Shown here piece after piece: positions 25,796 to 34,794 of a stretch of DNA of 43,574 nt (the stretch's first letter is position 1; each line of letters opens with the position of its first letter). The stretch comes from an uncultured SAR324 cluster bacterium (GTDB taxonomy: Bacteria > SAR324 > NAC60-12): assembly GCA_902564345.1 (NCBI GenBank), contig CACFAY010000009.1, positions 1-43,574 on the forward strand. Direction: 5' to 3'. The notes beneath the pieces are model-generated. The model did not search any database. It was not told the DNA's origin and saw only the letters and a program-made list of their open reading frames with translations. The translations under genes and the position numbers were made by a program.

Positions 25796-26751
25796 TGAAT
25801 ATGAAAAATGTTGTAATTACTGACTATCTTTTCAATGATTTATCCATTGAAGAAGAAATATTTCAAGAGAGCAAAATAAAATTAACATCAGAAAAAAGTC
25901 CAAAAAAGGATGCTTTAAAAGTTTTGACTCAAAATGCGGATTATATAATCACGCAATTTGCAAAATTAGATGATGAAATTATAAATAATCTAAATAAAGC
26001 GAAAATAATTGTTAGATACGGTGTTGGCTATGATAACGTGGATATTATAGCTGCAAGATCAAAAAATATACCTGTTTGTAATGTACCTCATTACTGCATA
26101 GATGAAGTGGCAGATCACACTATAGGCTTTATTTTAAATTCAACACGAGCCCTATATAAAAATCATAAAAAAGTCTTACAGGGCGAATGGGGACTAGCAG
26201 TGCCAATAGAAGAAATGGAATCACTAAAAGATTTAAAGATTGGAGTGATAGGGTTTGGGCGTATTGGGCAGGCTGTAGTAGAAAGATTAATACCATTTAA
26301 GCCTAAAATATTGATTAATGATCCTTTAATAAGTAATTCTGTGCAAAAAGATGGTTTATCTTTTGTAGAAATTGAAGAGTTGTTTAAAAATTCCGATATT
26401 ATTACATTACATTGCCCTTCTAACGAAGTAACTAAAAATATAATTAATGAACATTCTATTGGTTTAATGAAAAAAGGGGTAATAATTATAAATATCGGTA
26501 GGGGAGATCTTATCGAAATGGGAAGTTTTATAAATGCTTTGGAGAATAAAACTATAAAATCTGCAGCATTAGATGTTTTTGATAATGAGCCCTTGACTGA
26601 AAACCACCAAATTAGATCCTATGACAATGTCTTATTTTCCTCACATGTTGCTTCAGCAAGTGTAACAGCTATAAAAAAATTAAGACAATCAGCCGCTGAA
26701 CTGGTAATCAAATGTCATAATAGTGAAAAACTAATTAATATTGTAAATTAA
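25795..26751 (+). CDS. D-isomer-specific 2-hydroxyacid dehydrogenase (C-terminal-binding-protein-like)
   Basis: This is an NAD(P)-dependent 2-hydroxyacid dehydrogenase, 318 residues. The substrate half has V-R-Y-G-V-G-Y-D-N-V-D at 73-83. The cofactor motif is G153-F-G-R-I-G158. The catalytic trio is R236 (N-I-G-R-G), E265 (D-N-E-P-L) and H284 (S-S-H-V-A-S), all present. The ATG overlaps the previous stop by one base (TAATG), so translation is coupled. It would interconvert a 2-keto acid and a D-2-hydroxy acid such as lactate, glycerate or glycolate, fitting the end of a sugar-acid pathway. The substrate is unknown. Confidence 0.87.
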   Translation: MNMKNVVITDYLFNDLSIEEEIFQESKIKLTSEKSPKKDALKVLTQNADYIITQFAKLDDEIINNLNKAKIIVRYGVGYDNVDIIAARSKNIPVCNVPHYCIDEVADHTIGFILNSTRALYKNHKKVLQGEWGLAVPIEEMESLKDLKIGVIGFGRIGQAVVERLIPFKPKILINDPLISNSVQKDGLSFVEIEELFKNSDIITLHCPSNEVTKNIINEHSIGLMKKGVIIINIGRGDLIEMGSFINALENKTIKSAALDVFDNEPLTENHQIRSYDNVLFSSHVASASVTAIKKLRQSAAELVIKCHNSEKLINIVN

Positions 26752-26758
26752 TAATTAT

Positions 26759-27739
26759 ATGAAAACAGTATTAGTTACAGGCGGTTGCGGTTGCTTAGGA
26801 TCTTGGATAATAAAATTATTAATTGAAAATAATGATAAAGTTATATGTTTAGATAACAGTAAAAACCTTAGCAGGCTAAAACTTATTTTAGATGAAAAGT
26901 CCTTTGAAAAAATTTCTTTTAACAATTTAGAAATTTTTGATTATGAAAAAATTAATAAACTTGTCAAAAAAGAAAAAATTAATTTCATAGTACATTTAGC
27001 TGCTTTTCAGGTTCCTTTCGTTAGATCAAACCCAGTTCTAGGTGCTAGAGTAAATGTTGAGGGTACAGTAGCTTTATATGAATGTGTGTTACAAAATAAA
27101 GATCAAATTGAAGGATTTGTTTCTGCTAGTTCAATAGGAGTATATGGGAATAAAATTATTCATAAGACTAATACAATCAAAGAAGAAACTGCTCCCTATC
27201 CATTAAACCTGTATGGTGTTTATAAACTCGCAAATGAAGGAACAGGCAGAATATATTTTGAAGAGAATCAAATAAACAGTATCATTATGAGACCTTACAT
27301 AATATATGGTCCAGGAAGAGATCAAGGATGGACTTCTGCACCGACTAGAGCGATTTTACTTAAAATGTTAAATAAGTCTTACAAAATACCATTCTCAGGA
27401 TCTATATATCTCCATTATACTAGAGACTGTGCTAAACAATTTTTGATTGCCCTTGAATCCAATCAAAAAGGATGTAATATTTTTAATGTCACAGGTGAAA
27501 TGGTAACCATTTCAGATTTCATAAAAACTCTTAACAAAACAATTTCAAATGAGGCAATTATTGATCAGGAACTAAGCAATGATTTCCCAATACCATCAAA
27601 TATTGATATAAGTAAAAACAAAATAGCTTTTAATTTGCCTGAATTAACAAGTTTTTCTGATGGCATTAATGAAACTATTGATTATCTAAAATATGGAATT
27701 CAAAATAATCTCCTGCCCAGCAGTTTTATAAATGATTAA
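26759..27739 (+). CDS. NAD-dependent epimerase/dehydratase (extended SDR)
   Basis: This is a 326-residue extended SDR. N-terminal T-G-G-C-G-C-L-G-S is the cofactor site. Catalytic residues are the Ser in V-S-A-S-S-I-G-V-Y-G and Y-G-V-Y-K, followed by the usual R-P-Y-I-I-Y-G-P-G. Family members epimerise or oxidise free or nucleotide-linked sugars. Here, inside a sugar-catabolic block, a sugar dehydrogenase or epimerase for the free sugar is more likely than envelope synthesis (inference). Its last 8 bases overlap the lactonase gene. Confidence 0.83.
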   Translation: MKTVLVTGGCGCLGSWIIKLLIENNDKVICLDNSKNLSRLKLILDEKSFEKISFNNLEIFDYEKINKLVKKEKINFIVHLAAFQVPFVRSNPVLGARVNVEGTVALYECVLQNKDQIEGFVSASSIGVYGNKIIHKTNTIKEETAPYPLNLYGVYKLANEGTGRIYFEENQINSIIMRPYIIYGPGRDQGWTSAPTRAILLKMLNKSYKIPFSGSIYLHYTRDCAKQFLIALESNQKGCNIFNVTGEMVTISDFIKTLNKTISNEAIIDQELSNDFPIPSNIDISKNKIAFNLPELTSFSDGINETIDYLKYGIQNNLLPSSFIND

Positions 27740-28607
27740 AAAATTAAAAACAGGTACACCAACAATTATTAATCCAAAAAATTTACTCCTTGGAGAAGGT
27801 CCAATTTGGTTGCCAGATACAAATTCTTTAATTTGGTTAGACATAAAAGCGAAATCACTCCATTCTTTTTCCTATGATACTAAAATATATAAAAATATAA
27901 ACTTAGTAAAAACAACAACATGGATTTTACCTATTTTAAATTCTAATTCGTTTCTAGTAGGCACAGAAGATGGAGTTGAGGAATATAATTACAATGAAAA
28001 CATATTTGAACTTAAGCTTCCAATAGAGGAAAATTTGCCTAACAACAGGCTAAATGATGCTAAGATTGATAAAAAAGGGAATTTGTGGTTTGGTACCATG
28101 GATAATGCAGAAAAAGATAAGTCTGGATCTTTTTACTGCTTGAAACCCAATTTTGAGTTAACAAAAATAGATGACTCATACACTGTTACTAATGGTCCAG
28201 CAATCACTCATGATGATAAAAAACTATATCATGTAAGCAGTCTACATAAAAAAGTTTTTTGTTTTGATAAAAATAATTCAAAACTTTCCAATAAAAGGAT
28301 TTTTTTTGAACTCGATCAAAATGATGGATATCCTGATGGTTTAACCACAGATGACGAAAATTTTATTTGGTTAGCCGTTTGGGGAGGGTCTAAAGTTTTA
28401 AGGATTTCTCCTGATGGTGAAGTAGACAAAATTATATCGTTTCCAACTTCCCAAATTACTAGTTGTGTGTTTGGGGGGCCTGAAATGAATATACTGTTTG
28501 TAACATCTGCTTCAGTGGGTAAGAATTCATCTGAGGATAAACATGCTGGGAATCTATTTTCTATAGAGACTAATAAAAAAGGGATCCCTTCCCCTAAATT
28601 TGGTTGA
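27732..28607 (+). CDS. SMP-30/gluconolactonase-family sugar lactonase
   Basis: This 291-residue six-bladed propeller hydrolyses sugar lactones to the free acid. The metal ligands E22 (G-E-G-P-I-W), N154 (V-T-N-G-P-A) and D202 (Y-P-D-G-L-T-T-D) are all present, and the substrate-contact pair R106/N108 (N-N-R-L-N-D-A) is kept. It begins inside the end of the epimerase gene, an 8-base overlap. In this block it would open the lactone made by a sugar dehydrogenase and give the aldonate for a dehydratase. It is the last gene of the 13-gene set. Confidence 0.9.
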   Translation: MIKKLKTGTPTIINPKNLLLGEGPIWLPDTNSLIWLDIKAKSLHSFSYDTKIYKNINLVKTTTWILPILNSNSFLVGTEDGVEEYNYNENIFELKLPIEENLPNNRLNDAKIDKKGNLWFGTMDNAEKDKSGSFYCLKPNFELTKIDDSYTVTNGPAITHDDKKLYHVSSLHKKVFCFDKNNSKLSNKRIFFELDQNDGYPDGLTTDDENFIWLAVWGGSKVLRISPDGEVDKIISFPTSQITSCVFGGPEMNILFVTSASVGKNSSEDKHAGNLFSIETNKKGIPSPKFG

Positions 28608-28660
28608 AATTAATCTCAAAATATCAGTACAAATCATTGGCACAATAGTTCATAAATAAG

Positions 28661-28684
28661 AAAATAAACATAATTATTTTTTTT
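28661..28684 (+). terminator. Possible AT-only terminator ending the sugar operon
   Basis: AAAATAA (28661-28667) can pair with TTATTTT (28674-28680) across a 6-nt loop, followed by TTTTC and more T. It sits 54 nt after the lactonase stop and before the convergent gene. The stem is AT-only and weak, but it uses the same two 7-mers as the candidate at 640. Confidence 0.35.
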
Positions 28685-28742
28685 CAATTTTTATAGACCC
28701 CGTTAGTTATTACTCTAGTAAAATCATTGTCCTATAAGGATT

Positions 28743-29690
28743 CTAGATCTGCCCATGAGTCAATAATTTGATCATTGCAGATATTGATTCTTCAAAAAAG
28801 AATTCTGATTTCCAGTTCCAATCAAGGACTGCTGAATCTGAAATTACCTCATTTGGCCAGCCTTTTACTAAGATATCAATATATTGATCTATTTCAAAAC
28901 TGTACTCAAAATTTGGATAAAACTGTATCAAAATCTCGCATAGTTCTTGAGCTGTAAAGTGAAAGCCGTGAAGATTGTAAGCATGACTCTTAAGACTCGT
29001 TTGGGGTACTTGTGATATTTCAAAAATGCTCCGAATAACGTCATCTAGAAACATGCAGGACATGCCGGTATCTCTTGAAACAGGAAAATTAAATGGATCT
29101 CCTATAACTGCAGACCTGCATGCATGGGAAGGATAAGCGGTCTTAGCGGATAAAGGTGCGAATGGTGACAAGACCATTGGAAATCGTAAACATCGGAAAT
29201 CAAAACCGCACGTATTTTTAAGGTAGCTTCCAAAACGTTCTACAGCAACTTTTGTCACTCCATACATGTTTTCAGGCCATTGCATGAAATCTTCAGGTAG
29301 CGGATCTACGGTTTTTGAGCCATAGGTTGCAATTGTACTGGCGAAGAAAAATAAATCGACATCACAAACCTTGGCAGCTTGCATCAAGTTAATCGAAGCT
29401 GTTGTGTTGATCTGCCATGACCTCTCGATGTTGATTTCTGAACTTCCAGAAAGAAGTGATGCTAGATGAAATATTGCTTGTGGCCGCTGGTCTTTTAAGA
29501 TCCTGTTTACAAGATCTTGATCACAGATATCTCCAAGAAAAATATTTTTATAAAACTTTTCATTATCTTGCTCAGTCTCGTGAATGTCTAGGCATAGCAG
29601 TTCTGCACCTTTTGCAGAAAGTTTCTGGGCAACAAGTCTGCCTAGGTTACCATTACCACCAGTTATAAGGGCCTTTCGAAAATTTTTCAT
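28743..29690 (-). CDS. NAD-dependent epimerase, SDR-type L-threonine 3-dehydrogenase-like
   Basis: This is a 315-residue extended SDR. The cofactor site is T-G-G-N-G-N-L-G-R; the active site is the Ser of F-A-S-T-I-A-T-Y-G with Y-G-V-T-K. Late blocks R-F-P-M-V-L-S-P, Y-N-L-H-G-F-H-F-T-A-Q-E-L and G-W-P-N-E-V-I-S-D-S-A-V-L-D-W-N-W resemble SDR-type threonine dehydrogenases and their relatives (including sugar-acid dehydrogenases such as DenD-type). Those relatives act on small 3-hydroxy acids, so a role on a sugar acid fits the neighbours as well as threonine does. It is transcribed away from the fuconate dehydratase-like gene. Confidence 0.78.
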   Translation of the reverse strand: MKNFRKALITGGNGNLGRLVAQKLSAKGAELLCLDIHETEQDNEKFYKNIFLGDICDQDLVNRILKDQRPQAIFHLASLLSGSSEINIERSWQINTTASINLMQAAKVCDVDLFFFASTIATYGSKTVDPLPEDFMQWPENMYGVTKVAVERFGSYLKNTCGFDFRCLRFPMVLSPFAPLSAKTAYPSHACRSAVIGDPFNFPVSRDTGMSCMFLDDVIRSIFEISQVPQTSLKSHAYNLHGFHFTAQELCEILIQFYPNFEYSFEIDQYIDILVKGWPNEVISDSAVLDWNWKSEFFFEESISAMIKLLTHGQI

Positions 29691-29983
29691 TTAATACTAT
29701 ATGTACTTTTAATACAAATGCTTACAATATTCATTAATTTACAAAAAAACCTAAGACGATTTATATTTATGTTCAATAACAAATTTTAACCCTTCAAAGC
29801 ATATAAATTATTGATCTAACGTTATTAGAGTAATAATAATTTGAAATTGTTTTTTTTTAAATAAAAAAATGTATTATAAAATAATATAATTCATAAAATT
29901 TAATTTATCTTTGATGCGATCAAATGACTTTAATCTTTATCCACAAAAGTAATAATTGTATTCTATAATTTAAATTAATAATT

Positions 29984-31309
29984 ATGACAAAATTTATTGA
30001 AGTAGAAGTAAAAGATTTGAGGGTACCAACTTCTGACACCCTTCATGGATCAGACCCTTTTCATAAAAAACCTAACTATTCATGTGTACTCACAAGCATT
30101 AAAAATGATGATGGCTTGGCGGGACTATCTGTTAATTTCACTGCAGGAGCTGGTAATGACTGGCTTATGTATGGAGTCCGCGATCTCTCAAAGCTTATTA
30201 TTGGAAGAAAACTCGAACAATTTATAGAGGATCCTGTTTCTTTCTACCTTATGCTAATTGATCACCACCAACTTCGCTGGTTGGCAGATGGGGTCGCTCG
30301 GATGGCAATTGGCTCCATCCTTAATGCTATTTGGGACCTTTGGGCTAAGACGGAACAAAAACCACTTTGGAAACTGCTGGTGGATCTTCCGCCAGAAAGA
30401 ATTGTAAAGTCCATCGACTGGCGATACCTAAAAGACGCACTTACTCCTGAAGAGGCTTTAGATCGCCTTAAGAACTCACAAGGGAAAAAGTTAGAGCAGG
30501 AAAAAAGTGTAGTCCAGAAAGGAGTCAAAGCTTATTCCACTGCAGGATGGTTAGGACTAACAGATCAAAAGATTTTGCAAACAATCAACGAAGTTAAATC
30601 TGATGGATTAGATTGTTTCAAAATTAAGGTTGGAAAAGGTTTAGACTTTGATCTTGAGCGTATGGCCTTTATGCGTGATGCAGTCGGTGTGGATGCTCTT
30701 CTCATGACAGATGCTAATCAGATATGGGGAGTAAAAGAGGCCATTAACTATATGAAACAGCTTTCAGATTTTGGACCACACTGGATTGAAGAACCCACAG
30801 CAAGAGACGACGTCTTCGGTTATAAGCAAATCTCAGAGGCTCTTCAGCCTTATGGAATTGGAGTTGCGGGAGGAGAACAGGCCCCTTCTCCTGTAATCTT
30901 TAAACAGTTACTTATGCAAAAAGCCATTCAGTTTTGTCAAATTGATGCTACACGACTGGCAGGAGTTCAGGATGTACTAGCAGTAATACTAATGGCTGAA
31001 AAATTTAACATTCCTGTTTGCCCACATGGAGGCGGAATTGGGCTATGCAATATGATCGTACACTATTCCTTATGGGATCAAATCTGTGTATCTGGTCCGT
31101 ATCGTGGACAGTTAGTGGAATATCTTAATTTTCTGCAAGATGGAGTGTTTCTCAATCCAGTTACTATCGAGAAAGGTGCCTATAAAACACCTACTGCTGT
31201 AGGTTGGGGCTTGGAGATGAATGAAGATTTTATACATGATCATACATATCCTACAGGAGACGTGTGGCAGGGACGAGAAGCTTCGGGCAGCATAACCTTT
31301 GTTGCTTGA
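29984..31309 (+). CDS. L-fuconate dehydratase-like enolase-superfamily enzyme
   Basis: This is a 441-residue member of the mandelate racemase group, close to FucD and human ENOSF1. The N-terminal blocks R-V-P-T-S-D-T-L-H-G-S-D and L-N-A-I-W-D-L-W-A-K are those of that family. Catalytic K-I-K sits in D-C-F-K-I-K-V-G. Metal ligands are in M-T-D-A-N, W-I-E-E-P and A-G-G-E-Q. The His base is in C-P-H-G-G-G-I-G-L. FucD removes water from L-fuconate, and from some other sugar acids, to give 2-keto-3-deoxy-L-fuconate. No dehydratase is found in the 15.6-28.6 kb block, so this gene may complete that route. It stands alone behind a 293-nt divergent promoter region. Confidence 0.88.
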   Translation: MTKFIEVEVKDLRVPTSDTLHGSDPFHKKPNYSCVLTSIKNDDGLAGLSVNFTAGAGNDWLMYGVRDLSKLIIGRKLEQFIEDPVSFYLMLIDHHQLRWLADGVARMAIGSILNAIWDLWAKTEQKPLWKLLVDLPPERIVKSIDWRYLKDALTPEEALDRLKNSQGKKLEQEKSVVQKGVKAYSTAGWLGLTDQKILQTINEVKSDGLDCFKIKVGKGLDFDLERMAFMRDAVGVDALLMTDANQIWGVKEAINYMKQLSDFGPHWIEEPTARDDVFGYKQISEALQPYGIGVAGGEQAPSPVIFKQLLMQKAIQFCQIDATRLAGVQDVLAVILMAEKFNIPVCPHGGGIGLCNMIVHYSLWDQICVSGPYRGQLVEYLNFLQDGVFLNPVTIEKGAYKTPTAVGWGLEMNEDFIHDHTYPTGDVWQGREASGSITFVA

Positions 31310-31394
31310 GCGTTGAAAAACCAATACATTCAATTCCAAAGTTAAAATATCAATTAAGATAGCTTTAATTTCTTGCAAATACTTGCTTACCAAA

Positions 31395-31426
31395 AAGGGC
31401 TTGAACTTTCGAACGGACGATTATGA
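31395..31426 (-). pseudogene. tRNA-Ile(CAU) 3'-half remnant, decayed
   Basis: From 31400 to 31426, 24 of 27 bases match the tRNA-Ile(CAU) fragment at 41197-41223 (anticodon loop T-C-A-T-A-A-T, anticodon stem 3' side, variable loop, T arm). As in that copy, the match stops at the 5' edge of the anticodon loop. The acceptor end is lost. It lies between the fuconate dehydratase-like gene and typA, and looks like a scar of an old insertion at this tRNA type. Confidence 0.55.
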
Positions 31427-31451
31427 TTTAAATAAATGAAGATAAGAAGAA

Positions 31452-33281
31452 TTATAGTTTAGGCTCTCTTGAAGTATGCCGACCTGATGCAGAAAGCATC
31501 ACCTTGCGTAATCGGATATTTTTTGGTGTAACTTCCACAATTTCACCCTCACGTATGAATTCAATAGCCCTCTCCAGAGTCATTGGAATTATTGGAGTCA
31601 ATACAACATTTTCGTCTTTTCCTGAAGCGCGGTGATTGGTGAGTTTCTTTTCTTTGCATGGATTTACATTCAGATCTGTATCACGGTTATGTTCACCAAT
31701 AATCATACCCTCATAGACTCGTTCACCTGCAATAATAAATAAAACCCCGCGTGGTTCTAAATTGAAAAGCGCATAAGGTACACCTTTACCTAGGCGATCT
31801 GCCACAATTGATCCTGTATAGCGGATTGGGAAATCACCACGATAATGTTCATATCCGAAAAGATAAGAGTTCATAATTCCAGTTCCCCGAGTATCAGTCA
31901 AAAATTCATTGCGGTAACCGATTAAACCTCGTGATGGAATGTTAAACTGCACTTGTATCCTGCCTGATCCGTTATTGACAAGGTGGATCATTCTCCCTTT
32001 GCGTTTAGATAATTTTTCTGAAACAACTCCCAGAAAACCTTCTTCACAATCTATATATAGATGTTCTATCGGTTCCAAACGCTGTCCCTTTTCTTCCTTG
32101 TAAATCACTTCAGGACGGCCTACAGCAAGTTCAAACCCTTCCCGTCGCATGGTTTCAATAAGAATAGCCATTTGTAATTCACCTCGGCCTTTTACCTGAA
32201 ACCGCTCTGTATCTTTTGTTTCTTTAACTTGCAGCGAAACATTAGAGAGGGTTTCTTTGTAAAGCCTTTCTTTAATTTTATTTGACTGAACCAACTTCCC
32301 CTCCTGACCAGCAAAAGGAGAAGTATTGGTGTAGAAATACATGGAGATTGTAGGTTCATCAACAGTAATCCTTTTCAATGCTTTGGGTATTTCTTTAGTA
32401 CAGATTGTATCACCAATTCGAACATTTTCTACGCCTGCAAGGATCATTATTTCTCCAGGTTCAATCTTCTCAACTTCCTGCATTATAAATCCCGCATAGA
32501 CTTGGATTTTACCAGCCCGCAAGTTATTCTCTTTGTCTCCTTCACTAATACAAACTAGCTGATCATTTTTGGAAGCAGTACCATTTGCAACACGTCCAAT
32601 TGCTAATTGTCCCAGATAGTCAGAGTAATCCAGATCCGCAACTAGCATCTGAAAAGGTTCCTCCAGAGTATGTTTTGGAGCAGGCAGTTCCTTGATAATT
32701 GTATCAAACAAAGGATGCAAATTTGTAGACTGGTCTTCCAATTCATATTTAGCAATCCCATCTTTACCGATTGCATACAAGAAAGGGAATTCCAATTGTT
32801 TCTCGTTTGCATCTAGATCAATAAACAAATCATATATTTCATCAAGAACTTTAACTGGACGTGCATCCTGACGATCAATTTTATTGACGACTACCAGTAC
32901 TTTTTTATGACCTTCAAGAGCTTTTTTCAGCACGAACCGGGTTTGCGGCAAGGGACCTTCTGAGGCATCAACTAACAGAATAACACCATCGACCATCATC
33001 AAAGCTCGTTCCACCTCTCCACCAAAATCTGCATGCCCAGGAGTATCAAGGATATTGATTTTGGTTCCATTCCAGTTCACAGAGCAGTTTTTCGCAGCAA
33101 TGGTAATTCCTCTTTCACGTTCCAGATCCATATTGTCCATAATACGCTCCTCCACAGACTGATTCTCTCGAAATAGTCCGCTTTGCCTGAACAATTGATC
33201 TACGAGAGTTGTTTTTCCATGGTCAACATGTGCAATGATAGCTATATTGCGGATACTATTATTTAAGATTGAGTTTTTCAT
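31452..33281 (-). CDS. typA: Ribosome-binding translational GTPase BipA/TypA
   Basis: This 609-residue GTPase binds the ribosome and aids 50S assembly and stress or cold adaptation. The G motifs are A17-H-V-D-H-G-K-T-T (G1), R-G-I-T-I (G2), D-T-P-G-H (G3) and N-K-I-D (G4). Then come the EF-Tu-like domain 2, two EF-G-like alpha/beta domains and the BipA-specific C-terminal part (H-R-A-S-G-K-D-E-N). Length and order are those of the family. It is a single housekeeping gene, flanked on both sides by tRNA-derived scars, which suggests that the surroundings and not this gene are mobile. Confidence 0.96.
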   Translation of the reverse strand: MKNSILNNSIRNIAIIAHVDHGKTTLVDQLFRQSGLFRENQSVEERIMDNMDLERERGITIAAKNCSVNWNGTKINILDTPGHADFGGEVERALMMVDGVILLVDASEGPLPQTRFVLKKALEGHKKVLVVVNKIDRQDARPVKVLDEIYDLFIDLDANEKQLEFPFLYAIGKDGIAKYELEDQSTNLHPLFDTIIKELPAPKHTLEEPFQMLVADLDYSDYLGQLAIGRVANGTASKNDQLVCISEGDKENNLRAGKIQVYAGFIMQEVEKIEPGEIMILAGVENVRIGDTICTKEIPKALKRITVDEPTISMYFYTNTSPFAGQEGKLVQSNKIKERLYKETLSNVSLQVKETKDTERFQVKGRGELQMAILIETMRREGFELAVGRPEVIYKEEKGQRLEPIEHLYIDCEEGFLGVVSEKLSKRKGRMIHLVNNGSGRIQVQFNIPSRGLIGYRNEFLTDTRGTGIMNSYLFGYEHYRGDFPIRYTGSIVADRLGKGVPYALFNLEPRGVLFIIAGERVYEGMIIGEHNRDTDLNVNPCKEKKLTNHRASGKDENVVLTPIIPMTLERAIEFIREGEIVEVTPKNIRLRKVMLSASGRHTSREPKL

Positions 33282-33874
33282 TATTTAATCATCACAATTT
33301 TTGTAATCTTTATTACTGGTTTTATCTAAAAAATATCTTAGTTCACTCTTAAAATTTTTAAACCTAAAATATTTGAAAATAATTTAACTAACAGAAACCG
33401 AATATATATCTTAAAAATTTAATCGTTGCTAGGAATTTGAAATTGACTGAAGGTTGGAATGAATAATCGACTAAGTTATCCAGTGCTAAAATACAAAAAA
33501 GAAATGAGATTTACCATAGTATATAGTTTAAAATATGGACTGCTAAGAGGTGTAAATAGCATTTCAGGTTAAGTTAGAGTAGTTAAATATAGATTATGTA
33601 AGATTGAGTTAAATTAATTTAATATCATTAAATATTTTCTAATCACAGTAAAAAATTGTAAAAAATGATGTCTCAACCAGGGCTAGAACCTTCAAATGTA
33701 AAATTTTGAGTTCTTACACCATATTTTATACCGGAATCCAACAAGTAATATTAAACGATTCCAACAGTATCTTAACACCCATGTTCACGAATACCAAGTC
33801 TTACTAAATTGTACTGAATTTGAAGGCCTATCACCTACATAGACAAACATTTTTTAATTAGAATTTAATAATTA
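33282..33874. other. Gene-free stretch with tRNA-derived repeat
   Basis: This is 593 nt between typA and murQ. The left ~370 nt are AT-rich; I see no gene there. The typA promoter should lie near its right-hand start at 33281. The right part holds a tRNA-like 3' half and the 116-nt repeat described separately. Confidence 0.5.
33669..33826 (-). repeat. Island-end repeat, left copy, with decayed tRNA-like 3' half
   Basis: 33711-33826 matches 41225-41340 in 91 of 116 positions without a gap (hand count). Immediately left, 33669-33710 reads on the minus strand as a decayed tRNA 3' half: anticodon-loop-like CTCAAAA, T-loop GGTTCTAGCCC, and an acceptor end TTGAGACATCA close to a tRNA's A-C-C-A finish. 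The layout, tRNA 3' half then repeat, is the same as at 41.2 kb. Confidence 0.65.
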
Positions 33875-34747
33875 TTAGTCTTCAAGTATCTGGTCTAAAT
33901 AACCACCTACTGATTCGAGTCTTTTATTAGCTGATTCCATAGTTAGTCCTAATTTTGCCATCAAAATAGCTGTTTTAATTTGATTATCAGTCTTTACTAG
34001 TAAGTCAGTAGCCTCTTTCATATTAACATCTCCTAGTTTCATTACTATCTTACAGGCTCTCTGCATTAATTTTTTATTGTTTGTCTTAACATCGACCATC
34101 ATATTTTGGTAAACTTTTCCAAGCTTTACCATTACAGTTGTACTAATCATATTAAGAATCATTTTTTGTGCAGTTCCAGCCTTCAATCTTGTAGAACCAG
34201 ACAAAATTTCAGGTCCTACTTTTACACCAATTGCAACTTTAACATTTTCTAACAATGGGGAAGGTACATTGCATGAAAAACCAATTGTTGTTGATTTTTT
34301 TTCTCTAGCATAATCTAAGGCCGCTAAGACAAAAGGTGTTGTCCCACTTGCAGAAATTCCAACTACTACATCATTTTTATTGATAGCAACTTGTTTAAGC
34401 GCTAACCTCGCATCTTTAGTTTGGTCTTCTAAATTTTCTTTAGATTTATTTGTAGCATTTTGTCCTCCAGCAATTATACTTTGGACAAGTTCAGGTGGCG
34501 TACCGAAGGTTGGTACACATTCACATGCGTCCATTACCCCAATACGACCACTAGTACCAGCACCAACATAGAAAAGGCGACCGTTATTTTTCAATTTATC
34601 AGTAATTAGCTCTATCGCATCTGAAATTTGAGGAAGATTTTTTTTTACATTTTTTGCGACTGATGCATCTTCTTCGTTCATCATTTCCACAATTTCTTGT
34701 ATCGACATTTTGTGCAAATGATTAAATTTCGTTTTTTCATTTCGCAT
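33875..34747 (-). CDS. murQ: N-acetylmuramic acid 6-phosphate etherase MurQ
   Basis: This cytoplasmic enzyme cleaves the lactyl ether of MurNAc-6-phosphate to GlcNAc-6-phosphate and lactate. It has 290 residues, close to the usual ~298. The SIS-fold sugar-phosphate site G-A-G-T-S-G-R-I-G lies at 62-70. The two catalytic acids correspond to E76 (D-A-C-E-C-V-P) and E107, 31 apart as in the E. coli enzyme. G-I-S-A-S-G-T-T-P-F is also kept. It is the last gene of a minus-strand operon, 47 nt after anmK, which supplies its substrate. Confidence 0.95.
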   Translation of the reverse strand: MRNEKTKFNHLHKMSIQEIVEMMNEEDASVAKNVKKNLPQISDAIELITDKLKNNGRLFYVGAGTSGRIGVMDACECVPTFGTPPELVQSIIAGGQNATNKSKENLEDQTKDARLALKQVAINKNDVVVGISASGTTPFVLAALDYAREKKSTTIGFSCNVPSPLLENVKVAIGVKVGPEILSGSTRLKAGTAQKMILNMISTTVMVKLGKVYQNMMVDVKTNNKKLMQRACKIVMKLGDVNMKEATDLLVKTDNQIKTAILMAKLGLTMESANKRLESVGGYLDQILED

Positions 34748-34794
34748 TAGAAATTATAAGAATCCATTGGATATAGAGTTATTATTTTTTCTTT

